A stretch of DNA of 64,000 nucleotides from a bacterium (GTDB lineage: Bacteria; Myxococcota_A; Bradymonadia; Bradymonadales; Bradymonadaceae). Each line of letters begins with the position of its first letter. Within the stretch, counting starts at the first letter, position 1. The stretch covers positions 124,001-188,000 of the forward strand of contig JAUIBR010000007.1 in the NCBI GenBank assembly GCA_030427705.1, read 5' to 3'. Below the pieces are notes generated by a model. It had not been told where the DNA came from. It worked only from the letters and a program-made list of their open reading frames with translations, and ran no database searches. A program made the translations under genes and the position numbers. This document shows, in pieces, positions 43,037 through 51,458 of this stretch.

Positions 43037-46000
43037 ATGCACCCAATGGTCGGGAACCCACGGATTTTTGGGGTGTGGTTTGTCCTCGGGCTGATGCTAC
43101 CGGCGGTGGCGTTTGCACAGTGGCAACCTCTGCCTGCGCCGGACAAGCAAGAGATGCTGACTTGGGAGTCGTTGGACCCTGAAATCAAGTCAACCAAGCT
43201 CAAACCCGGACAAAGCTGGGAGTTCGAACCGGGACGATTGCAGGTGGTACGCGTGCAGTTTCGGCCGGTCGATGCGGACCCGCTTTTAACAGTGTCACAA
43301 ATTGACACACTTGAGGATGGCGGGGAACTGAGCGCGGTGCTTGAGCCCATCCGCACTGACCTTGGGGACTGGATTTTCCTGACCTCCATGCAGCGCTCAA
43401 GTCCGATGCGTGTGACGCTGTCAAAGAACTCCAAGTTCGAGGTCGAGGTCGGCGCATTCGGCATGGAGACCATCGAACCTTGGATGTACTGGGAGTTGTG
43501 GCAGACGCACCTGCATCGTTGGTGGGACAAGGGCGAAGGCGACCCTCCTGAAGGCATTCCCGTGCCTGGGCAAACGCAGGTTTTGGCCGAGGCTGAGCGT
43601 GCGCGATTGGTCATGGCGCTGGTGGACCGACTCGGTGGGTCAGCCGACGAAAAGAAGGCTGCGCGTCACCTAGGACACGCCTATCTGTTACGTGGGATTC
43701 AACAGGTCCGCAGGCCGCGCACCCGCTTCTATACACGGCGAGATGCGATCTCGGACCTTGATGAAAAGCCACGTTCTTACAAGGTCGATACGGGTGACCG
43801 CGTCGACGACGCGGTGCAGTTGGACCCCGGATTGGATGAGACCTTGGTCGTCGACGGGCCCGCGGTGGTTCGTTTGGGATTGCGTGCAATCAAGGAGTTA
43901 GACCGCCCAGATATCGTGTCCCGGTTTGACCTGAAGGTGACAAATAGTAACGGGACGCTGGTGCACAAAGACCAGTTTTCAAGTCGAGCTGCGCGGCTCG
44001 ACCAGGAAGAACTCAACGCCGACGAGGCTGATAATCCTCAGACGGAAGAGGTCGAGGAACCCGAAGACGTTCAATATGTATCGGATAGCCGTGGTCGAAT
44101 CGTCGGTTGGCGGCGGACGACACAGTGGTGGGTGCCGCCGGGACGACACCGGCTGAAGCTGGAGATTGCGGGCAGCCAGGTGCTCTTTGACGGGGAGATT
44201 TATCGGCCGAAAACGCATGTCGAAGACGCGGCCACTAAGATCGAAAACTCGCGCCATCACGTCGAACAGGCTGAACGTTTGCTGGACCCAAAGAGCGTCG
44301 TTTCGACTCTGCTCCGCCTGGAAATCACAGGCTTCCTTCAGAACAACCAGCGTGTCGGAACACTCGCCGATTCGCTCGAAAAGTCGGACAAACTCGCCAG
44401 GGCCCCTGAACTGGCGAAGGACTGGTTGTTGAGCGCTCGCCTGCGTTGGTCAGCCGATTTGGTCGAGGTAAATGAAGCGCTACAGGAACGAATCGTGGCG
44501 TGTGAAGAGCCTCGGCTGAAGCGTGAACTCGCGTTTGCCGGGGCTGACCTCGCGTTACGCGCTGGGCGCCCTGAAATCGCCTTGTTCCTTATGAACGCGA
44601 CACCGCAAACCGCGACTGAGGGCGAAAATGCCGCGCTGATTCGCGCCGAGGCGATGATGGCGGGTGGGCGTGACCACCCCTCGCGATGGGCTGGATTAGC
44701 CATGTTGTATCGGGCATGGAAGAACCGCCCATACGATGTGCGACTCCGCAAAGCGCTACAGAAGGCGTGGTGGTATCGAACGTATTGGCTGCCGATGACG
44801 CGGGCGAGTCGACGGACGGCCGAGATTCGTTTGGAGCCGCTCGGTGAGCCAAATGAGCGCATCTACGTCGCCGAAATCGCCGACCGCACGACGCTTCTGT
44901 ACCGGCCAAAACCCAATCAGCCATTCTCGTTTCGATTGCGCCAGGCTCCAGATATCCCGGAGCGATTGGTACGGGCACGCATCTTCGCCTCAGGTGACGG
45001 CGACAAGCAGATTCATCCGATCGAGCTCAACGGTGACGACTATGGGTTGGCGCGGACGGAGGCCAGCGAAACCTTTGATTTTGCGGTGCAGCCTGGAGAG
45101 CAGAAGCTGGTCGTGAAGGACGACTCGCAGGTCTTGATTGCGCATCCGCCGGAGCGCCAATTGGACATCAGTCTTGCGGATGTGTTCGAGCGTCGCCGCT
45201 ATTGGAAGGTGGATACGGCCGGTGCGTCTTGGGATATCGGCGATTCGAAGGACCCACGTTTTGTGCGGGTTCGCATCCATCCGACCCAACCCAATCAGAG
45301 CGGGAAACTAATCCTGGACGACGGCGTGCAAGAGCGTCGGCAGCTTGAGTTTACAGGGCTGAATCCCGAGACCCCGCCGCTTGTCAGCGTGTTCGAAATC
45401 CCCGCGGGCATATCCTCGGTGCGCCTTCGTTTGCCATCTGGAGAGCCGGTCTTGGCCTCGCTCGACGTGCGTGTCGCAAAAGCGCCGCCTCCCGTTCCAC
45501 CAATCGAAGAGCCGGTGGTACTGCCGCCAGATAAAGAGCGGCTGGACCGCATTCGAAAACTAAGTCGCGCAATTGCGTCGGGGCCTGTGATCAAACGCCC
45601 TGAAGAACGCTTGGAGCGTGCCCGGATTCTGATGTCGTTGGACCAGGACAAGCTGGCCCGCGTCGACTTGGAGGCCGTGCTGGCTGACGAGCATTCGAAG
45701 ATCGAGATGATTGAGGAGGCCCGTGGTCGTTACGAGGCGGTGCGGGAGCGTTTGCGCTCGCGCTATCTGGAGCTGACCGGTGAGTGGCTGCAGGGGCAGA
45801 GCATGCCCATGACCTTAAACGGTGCGGTAGGAACGGCCGAGACCAAATCGTGCGTTGACCCACCTGAACCGGAAAAACTGGACGACAAAACCAAAAACAA
45901 ATGTGCCGTTTTTTGGCGTTATTTGGAGTTCCGAGCAGACCCGGATGGCGAGTCTGCGCTGGAGAGTTTGCGGTATCTGGCCGAGAACATGCCTGCACAT

Positions 46001-48094
46001 CGGTACCTGGGGCAGAACGCCTATGCCGATTACATCCGCAGGCAGATTCGGGCCTTGGAAGGTGATAAGGAGAAGCTTGCGCAATTGCCGCCAGGTTTAG
46101 CTGCCGAGGCGTATGGCAACGCGCGTTTGGCGATGTTGCAGTTCCCGATGGCTTCGATTCGTTCGGAGTATTACGGCGGTCTGCGGTGGACGGGATGGGA
46201 GTCGGTTCCCACGATCGCGTCGGGTCGATTTTTGGTCGAGTTGGACCCGCATTTAGACCCTGTTAACCAGGACGATTTCATTGTGCCGACGACATCGTCC
46301 TCGGACGAGACGGCCGTTGATTACGCGATGACGGGGACGGACTGGAGCCCGGAGGGTGCGCCCAAGGTGTTTGGTGCCGGCAGTCGCACGATTCGTTTCA
46401 AGACGCTGCAGCCAGCGTTGTTGGAGGTCGAGACGACATGTGTCGACTTGCGACCGGACCTGCAACCGGATCTGCCCAGGCCACCGGGATGCCGCTTGAT
46501 TCCTGACCTTGAAGAGGACGGCAAGCGTGTGCAGGCCGAGTCGGTCGGCGGCACGTTTGTGCCCGGGCAGGTGTATGTGACGCGTTTTCCGGTGGTGCCG
46601 GGCAAGGCATATCGATTGCGGGTCGAGCGCGAAGACGATCTGGCGGGACGAACCTCAATCATGCGTGCGCGACTTCTGCCGTCGGGTTCGCCTGCCGAGC
46701 CCGTGGTGCCCTTGTTGCGACGACGTCTGGACATGGTCTCCGCGGCCCTGCCGGCGAGCTTGGATGTAGCCGGACCGGTGTTCTTGCGGGTCGACGCGCG
46801 CAGCGTGCAGCCTGATACGTCGACCAAAATTGATATCACGATGACGGGGCCCGATGGACAAGTCGCGACACGGACAATCGAGTTAAACCCCGCCGTACAA
46901 GCCGGCGCGACACTGAATGAGCTGAGTCTGCACCGCGCGGTTCGCGACGAATTTTGGATTCCGTTTCGAGGCGCAACCCAGTTGGAGTTCAAACCGGACA
47001 AGGGCTTTGCAACGCTTCGCGTGTCGATGCGCGTGGACGATTACGAACGTCTCTTGCGGCCTTCTAGCCGAGGCTGGATAGATGTCGAAGGCCTTACTCG
47101 GCCGGAGCCTGCGCCAGATTGGGAAGAGCCAGATGCGCCCGAAGTCGCGACGCTGGTGCGGCCCGATTACCTGCTCGTGAAGTTCCGAGTTACCGCCAGC
47201 GGTCGTGTCGATTTGCGGTGGGAGACGCGTGACCTGACGCTGATCGAAGACCTGGTGCCGTCGGATGCCCGACAAGCGCCCTATATGACTTTGTTGGGTG
47301 GCGGGTACACACGCGTTCCCGCGATTAATGCTTGGGTTGACGGGCGTCTCGGCCTGCGCACAACCTTCCGAAATCCCCCGGTTTATCAGTTGTATGCCGG
47401 TGGCTACTGGCACGAGGAATTCACGAATATTCGTGTCGAGCCGGATGTCCGATTCTACGCACAAGACGCCGGTGGATTCCTGGCGTCCAGCCGTGCGTTC
47501 CTGCGTATAAGCCGGCCATGGGCGTTCTTGCCGGACTTCCTGGCGCTGCCTGCGCTGCGATTCGTTGGCCGCTTCCAACCGTCCAACGCCTTGGAGGTCA
47601 GCGATGGTGAGGCCGACCCGATTATCTTCAGCAGCTACGCAGAAGATCACGTCATCACGACCGAGCTAGTCGCGACGGTGTGGTGGCAACCGTTCTTGAA
47701 CATGCGCGCTATCGGGAAGGTCACCCCGGTGTTCAATCCCAACTACTCCATCGACCAAATCCGTCTGGATGCGGCGACCCAAGCGATGATCCAGAGCACC
47801 CGCATCGACTTCGGTTATGGCTTTCGCTGGTTGTTTGCCGACGATGCTCGGGAGCTTGGCCAACCCGTGCACGAGTTCGATTTGAGCGGCCGCCTTGGCT
47901 ACTGGGTCCATCGCCAGCACCTCCTGTCGTTTGACCTGTGGACTCGCTTGGGCATCGTGCCCGGCAGCGAAGAGGTCACGCGATTCCGGGTTGGGTTGGG
48001 CGTCACGTATTGGTTCAGTGAGACTGGGCTGGATGATGTGAGACCGTCGAATAATGTGTATGGGGATTTGTTGGAGCCGCGTTACTTTCGGTAG
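43037..48094 (+). CDS. Giant secreted/outer-membrane protein with C-terminal beta-barrel-like region, 1685 aa
   Basis: A signal peptide ends near VAFAQ (residue 28). I recognise no named domain. Residues 30-1400 alternate beta-rich stretches with helical segments (about 150-230, 400-550 and 830-1000, partly TPR-like with E-R-A-R-I-L-M-S-L-D). The last 270 residues are a series of short amphipathic strands with aromatic girdle residues (YQLYAGGYWHEEF, VWWQPFLNMRAIG, RFRVGLGVTYWF), which suggests an outer-membrane beta-barrel. It may be a periplasmic machine anchored by the barrel or a surface secretion/assembly protein. It stands alone between repeat-containing gaps. Confidence 0.7.
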   Translation: MHPMVGNPRIFGVWFVLGLMLPAVAFAQWQPLPAPDKQEMLTWESLDPEIKSTKLKPGQSWEFEPGRLQVVRVQFRPVDADPLLTVSQIDTLEDGGELSAVLEPIRTDLGDWIFLTSMQRSSPMRVTLSKNSKFEVEVGAFGMETIEPWMYWELWQTHLHRWWDKGEGDPPEGIPVPGQTQVLAEAERARLVMALVDRLGGSADEKKAARHLGHAYLLRGIQQVRRPRTRFYTRRDAISDLDEKPRSYKVDTGDRVDDAVQLDPGLDETLVVDGPAVVRLGLRAIKELDRPDIVSRFDLKVTNSNGTLVHKDQFSSRAARLDQEELNADEADNPQTEEVEEPEDVQYVSDSRGRIVGWRRTTQWWVPPGRHRLKLEIAGSQVLFDGEIYRPKTHVEDAATKIENSRHHVEQAERLLDPKSVVSTLLRLEITGFLQNNQRVGTLADSLEKSDKLARAPELAKDWLLSARLRWSADLVEVNEALQERIVACEEPRLKRELAFAGADLALRAGRPEIALFLMNATPQTATEGENAALIRAEAMMAGGRDHPSRWAGLAMLYRAWKNRPYDVRLRKALQKAWWYRTYWLPMTRASRRTAEIRLEPLGEPNERIYVAEIADRTTLLYRPKPNQPFSFRLRQAPDIPERLVRARIFASGDGDKQIHPIELNGDDYGLARTEASETFDFAVQPGEQKLVVKDDSQVLIAHPPERQLDISLADVFERRRYWKVDTAGASWDIGDSKDPRFVRVRIHPTQPNQSGKLILDDGVQERRQLEFTGLNPETPPLVSVFEIPAGISSVRLRLPSGEPVLASLDVRVAKAPPPVPPIEEPVVLPPDKERLDRIRKLSRAIASGPVIKRPEERLERARILMSLDQDKLARVDLEAVLADEHSKIEMIEEARGRYEAVRERLRSRYLELTGEWLQGQSMPMTLNGAVGTAETKSCVDPPEPEKLDDKTKNKCAVFWRYLEFRADPDGESALESLRYLAENMPAHRYLGQNAYADYIRRQIRALEGDKEKLAQLPPGLAAEAYGNARLAMLQFPMASIRSEYYGGLRWTGWESVPTIASGRFLVELDPHLDPVNQDDFIVPTTSSSDETAVDYAMTGTDWSPEGAPKVFGAGSRTIRFKTLQPALLEVETTCVDLRPDLQPDLPRPPGCRLIPDLEEDGKRVQAESVGGTFVPGQVYVTRFPVVPGKAYRLRVEREDDLAGRTSIMRARLLPSGSPAEPVVPLLRRRLDMVSAALPASLDVAGPVFLRVDARSVQPDTSTKIDITMTGPDGQVATRTIELNPAVQAGATLNELSLHRAVRDEFWIPFRGATQLEFKPDKGFATLRVSMRVDDYERLLRPSSRGWIDVEGLTRPEPAPDWEEPDAPEVATLVRPDYLLVKFRVTASGRVDLRWETRDLTLIEDLVPSDARQAPYMTLLGGGYTRVPAINAWVDGRLGLRTTFRNPPVYQLYAGGYWHEEFTNIRVEPDVRFYAQDAGGFLASSRAFLRISRPWAFLPDFLALPALRFVGRFQPSNALEVSDGEADPIIFSSYAEDHVITTELVATVWWQPFLNMRAIGKVTPVFNPNYSIDQIRLDAATQAMIQSTRIDFGYGFRWLFADDARELGQPVHEFDLSGRLGYWVHRQHLLSFDLWTRLGIVPGSEEVTRFRVGLGVTYWFSETGLDDVRPSNNVYGDLLEPRYFR

Positions 48095-48165
48095 GCAGCT
48101 CGGCTGCGCCTCGCGTTTCAGCTCCCTTCGGTCGCGTTTCAGGCTTCGGCTTCGCCTCGCCGTTT

Positions 48166-48238
48166 CATATTTCGAAATTTGAAATATGCGATACATATGT
48201 TATTATTAGAGCGTATTCCATATTTCGAAATTTGAAAT
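48166..48238 (+). promoter_or_regulatory. Promoter framed by two identical 20-bp palindrome-containing elements
   Basis: The 20-mer CATATTTCGAAATTTGAAAT occurs at 48166-48185 and again at 48219-48238, start to start 53 bp, about five helical turns. Each holds the palindrome ATTTCGAAAT. A near-consensus promoter, TTGAAA (48179-48184), 16 bp, TATTAT (48201-48206), lies between. The first copy overlaps the -35 box and the second covers the leader and first bases of the start codon at 48237. This is the layout of a self-repressed promoter. Confidence 0.65.
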
Positions 48239-48764
48239 GCAATTGAAACCTCAGGAAATATACATACTGTTCGCCATCGCAAACTCTCATGAAGAATGGA
48301 CGTTTGAGAGTTTGGGGGCAGAGTTAACCCTCGCACCCTCGCAAGTCTTCAAGTCGTTGGAGCGCGCTGAACAAGCACAGTTGTACGTAAAAGCTCGGCG
48401 ACGCGTGATTCGTCGTAATCTTCTGGAGTTCGTGGTTCATGGTTTGCGTTATGCATTTCCCGCTACTGTTGGTCCGATTCAGCGTGGATTTGCGGCGGAT
48501 TGGCGTGCACCAGGCTTGGGTGAATTCATGGTCTCGGATTCGGAAGATTCGTTTGTTTGGCCGCACCCGCAAGGTACCCATCGCGGCCAAGCTATTGCCC
48601 CGCTGCATGAGTCATTGCCGGCATTTGCGGTTCAAGACCCTAGGCTTCACGCACAGTACGCCCTTGTTGAACTGTTGAGGGTTGGCGGGGCGAGGGAGCG
48701 GCAGGTTGCCGCTGAGTTATTGGAGAATCGATTTGGACTGGAAGCGCCACCGGTAGACCAGTGA
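48237..48764 (+). CDS. Helix-turn-helix regulator, candidate antitoxin-like, 175 aa
   Basis: Residues about 1-60 form a winged-HTH-like domain: LKPQEIYILFAIA, WTFESLGAELTLAPSQVFKSLERAEQAQLYV. It is followed by RRNLLEFVVHGLRYAFP, a VWPHPQGTHRGQAIAPLHESLP segment and a C-terminal helix ending RERQVAAELLENRF. I know this arrangement from a family of small regulators usually encoded beside a second, often toxin- or nucleotidyltransferase-like gene. The start codon lies inside an operator copy and no Shine-Dalgarno is present, so initiation is probably on a short leader. The stop overlaps the next gene by 4 bp. Confidence 0.75.
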   Translation: MQLKPQEIYILFAIANSHEEWTFESLGAELTLAPSQVFKSLERAEQAQLYVKARRRVIRRNLLEFVVHGLRYAFPATVGPIQRGFAADWRAPGLGEFMVSDSEDSFVWPHPQGTHRGQAIAPLHESLPAFAVQDPRLHAQYALVELLRVGGARERQVAAELLENRFGLEAPPVDQ

Positions 48765-49609
48765 AACTAACGTTGGTAGTCGACGACGAGTTTGAGGAAT
48801 TCCTGTTGGGAACACTTTCGTTGGAGTTTTCGGAGTATTCGTCCGGTCCTCAGACCATACGTCCTTGGGTGGACCTCCCTGTCCTCATGGATTGTTGTCG
48901 AGAACTACTGGACGGGACGACGCGCACCGCTCGGTTCTACTCAACGGCCTCCTCTTTCGACCTTTCGCTTCGCTGGCTGAAAGGCGGACGATTTGCGCTG
49001 AATGACCATGTCGGAGATTCTCGGCAGTTGGCAGGAACTGTCGTTGACTCATTGCCTCCCCTACCCAAAGGAAGCATGTTTGGGCGTAGTTCTGCAATCG
49101 AGGACGAGTTCAGAGCCTCCCTAGCTGCGCTTTTGAAAGCCGCGTATCCCAACGAGTTTCTGACCGATTGGGAGTATTCCAACGACGTGCAGGGTTGGAT
49201 TGACCACGCTCGGACGTGTGGGTGTTTTAGCGCTTCAAACTATCGGTATTGGGCGATTTCCGCGGAGGCCAGGCACAAAAGCGAGGGTGGAGACTGGTTA
49301 AGGGCCGCGATCGAACTATTGCTTGAGAGCGCAGCTAGGTTTCAAGACGACGAAGTGAACCCATGGCAGAAGTACGTCAACGGAATCATTGAGTATGATT
49401 GGGATCTAACTCCGGTTGTAAACTGGTTGCATTCGTCGCTTGACGCTCTGGACCCGAATTGCTTTCCGTCAAATGACCCTCCTTCGCTCGAACGCGCCAA
49501 ATTTGAGCGCCCAATCAAGCACCGGCTACTGGTCCTTGAGAGGTTAGCGAGCATTCGCGATCTTCAAGAGTTCGAACACTGGCTAGGCGTCCAAGAACAC
49601 CTTATGTAG
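48761..49609 (+). CDS. Unknown 282-aa protein, partner of the HTH regulator
   Basis: The start is GTG within a GTGA overlap with the HTH gene, so the two are translationally coupled. The product is acidic, soluble and has no signal peptide. Residues 1-110 contain two beta-rich segments (LTLVVDDEFEEFLLG, FDLSLRWLKGG) and the remainder is mostly helical with many Trp residues. I recognise neither a nucleotidyltransferase GSxxxxD-xD motif nor a nuclease motif. By position it could be a toxin, an effector or a second regulatory subunit; no function is assigned. Confidence 0.7.
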   Translation: MKLTLVVDDEFEEFLLGTLSLEFSEYSSGPQTIRPWVDLPVLMDCCRELLDGTTRTARFYSTASSFDLSLRWLKGGRFALNDHVGDSRQLAGTVVDSLPPLPKGSMFGRSSAIEDEFRASLAALLKAAYPNEFLTDWEYSNDVQGWIDHARTCGCFSASNYRYWAISAEARHKSEGGDWLRAAIELLLESAARFQDDEVNPWQKYVNGIIEYDWDLTPVVNWLHSSLDALDPNCFPSNDPPSLERAKFERPIKHRLLVLERLASIRDLQEFEHWLGVQEHLM

Positions 49610-49628
49610 AAGCGGAAAGACTGCACTA

Positions 49629-49670
49629 CGAAACCAAGTACCAAAAACTAAAGACCAAGAACCCAGAACC
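49629..49670 (-). repeat. Heptamer-period repeat, minus orientation
   Basis: Read on the minus strand the units are GGTTCTG, GGTTCTT, GGTCTTT, AGTTTTT, GGTACTT, GGTTTCG. They end 2 bp before the start codon of the next gene, so they replace a normal ribosome-binding region. Related to 37300-37393. Confidence 0.6.
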
Positions 49671-49671
49671 G

Positions 49672-51246
49672 TTGAACATCGAAACCAAAATCAAACTGCT
49701 CAGCCAACCGTCGGCGTTTCCTTTCGACGTCGAAGACGTTGAGGTTTTCCAAACGCATATCTCTGCTGTGTTTGTGGCTGGCGAGCGTGCGTACAAGATT
49801 AAGAAGCCGGTGGATTTTGGGTTTGTGAACTACTCGACCCTGCAGCTTCGCGAGCAGTTCTGTGAGGCGGAGCATCGGTTGAACAGCCGGCTTGCGCCGA
49901 GTGTCTATCTTGGCGTGGTCCCGGTTATTCAGGCGGCAGATGGACTGCGTTTTGGTGGTGATGGCGAGGTTGTGGATTGGGCGGTCGAGATGGTGCGGCT
50001 GCCGGAGGCGAACAACCTGAAAACCATGTTAGAAAATGACATGGTTACGCATTCCTTGATGGAGGAGCTTGGTGAGCTGCTTGCAGGTTTCCATACAAAT
50101 GCCGCGAAGGGTGGCGATATTGGTGAGTACGGGCGAAAGGAAACCGTGTTCCAAAATGCGTTGGATAACTTCTCGCAATCCGCTGACCAGGTTGGCGTGA
50201 CCGTGAATGCAGAGGTTCTACAACAGTTAGAAGAGTTGACGCGCGCTGAGATGGCTGCGGTGGAAGCGTTGGTGGAACAACGGGCCGACGTCACGACGTG
50301 CGATACCCATGGCGACCTACGATTAGAGCATGTTTACGTCCTTGAAGAGGGGCTCGCTGTCGTCGACTGCATCGAATTCAATGACGCGTTTCGGTTCGCC
50401 GATCCGGTTGCGGACTTGGCCTTCCTGGTGATGGACCTGCAGTTTCGATGGGCCCATGAGCTCGCTGAAAAACTAGTGCGCGCCTACGAAGAAGCAGCGC
50501 AGGACGAGGACGGCCTAAGGCTGTTGTCCTTCTATGTGGCCTATCGGTCCGCGGTCCGAGCCAAGGTTCATGGATTTCGTGCCGTGGAGCCAGAGGTGCC
50601 GGAAGAGCAGCGCGAAGCCGCTCGGAAGCACTCCGCCGCACATTGGTTGTTTGCTTTGGGGACTTTGGCTGAGCCTGGCGAGCGACCTTGCATGCTGCTG
50701 ACGACAGGGCTGCCAGGCACTGGGAAGTCGACGTTGTCCACCCATCTGTCTGAAGCACATGGTTTTGAGGTTTTAGACTCTGACGTCGTGCGTAAATCGA
50801 TTGCAGGCATTGCCGACCCGTTGACATCCGCGAAGAGCGAGCACAATGGTGGAATCTATACCCCAGAATGGACCCAACGAACCTACGATGTGCTGCTTGA
50901 GCGCGCTCTTGAGCAGGTGGCCGCAGGTCGTCGTGTTGTCGTGGATGCAACGTTCGACAAAGACGCGATGCGACTTCGTTTTTTGGAGGCAGCGAAAACC
51001 GCCGGCGTTCCGGCGCATATCATCGAATGCACGCTCCCTGAGGACGTTGCGAAAGAGCGCATCGACGCCCGGAAGAACAACGCTTCGGATGCGGATTGGG
51101 GCGTATATCTAATGAAAGCCAAGGGCCGCGAGCCATACTGCGACGTGGTTGCGGAACGAGTGTTTGAACTGGAAATGGTGGACCCCGAAGTCTGGCGGCA
51201 GGAGTTGGTAAACCGGCTGCAGGGACTGGGATTGGCGCGGTCGTAA
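49672..51246 (+). CDS. Fused aminoglycoside-phosphotransferase-like / AAA kinase-like protein, 524 aa
   Basis: The N-terminal half is APH-like: VFVAGERAYKIKKPVDFGF near residues 35-53, the catalytic loop THGDLRLEHVYV near 210, and DCIEFNDAFRFADPVADLAFLVMDL. The C-terminal half is an AAA_33/zeta-like kinase: P-loop TTGLPGTGKST near residue 345, a LDSDVVRK lid and DATFDK. This fusion is widespread in proteobacteria and its substrate is unknown; it should not be read as drug resistance. TTG at 49672 is the only plausible start, as the APH domain begins immediately. Confidence 0.8.
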   Translation: MNIETKIKLLSQPSAFPFDVEDVEVFQTHISAVFVAGERAYKIKKPVDFGFVNYSTLQLREQFCEAEHRLNSRLAPSVYLGVVPVIQAADGLRFGGDGEVVDWAVEMVRLPEANNLKTMLENDMVTHSLMEELGELLAGFHTNAAKGGDIGEYGRKETVFQNALDNFSQSADQVGVTVNAEVLQQLEELTRAEMAAVEALVEQRADVTTCDTHGDLRLEHVYVLEEGLAVVDCIEFNDAFRFADPVADLAFLVMDLQFRWAHELAEKLVRAYEEAAQDEDGLRLLSFYVAYRSAVRAKVHGFRAVEPEVPEEQREAARKHSAAHWLFALGTLAEPGERPCMLLTTGLPGTGKSTLSTHLSEAHGFEVLDSDVVRKSIAGIADPLTSAKSEHNGGIYTPEWTQRTYDVLLERALEQVAAGRRVVVDATFDKDAMRLRFLEAAKTAGVPAHIIECTLPEDVAKERIDARKNNASDADWGVYLMKAKGREPYCDVVAERVFELEMVDPEVWRQELVNRLQGLGLARS

Positions 51247-51458
51247 AAATCGGCGTCCATGTGTAGTTTCGGGCGGTCTTTCCGCAGATTTCTCCGATTC
51301 CGCACGGATTCTCGCGGAAATTCTTTTGATTTCAATGTTTGAAGTCGTCTCCAAGGACTCACCCCAAAAAGGAATCTGAGACAATCAGAGCCCAATCCGT
51401 GAAATCGGTGGAAAGCACGTCGACAAACGTCGAGAATTCCGCGAATTTTGTGGCCACC

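Noticed and set aside
43200-43457. Small minus-strand frames inside 43-48 kb
   Set aside because: They lie fully within the plus-strand gene and show no domain or ribosome-binding site.
46883-47650. Minus-strand 255-codon frame in the giant outer-membrane protein gene
   Set aside because: Shadow frame in high-GC coding DNA; the plus-strand gene is continuous over 1685 codons.
49672-51246. Aminoglycoside resistance gene
   Set aside because: The APH-like half is fused to a P-loop kinase-like half in a widespread family with no link to drug resistance that I know of.
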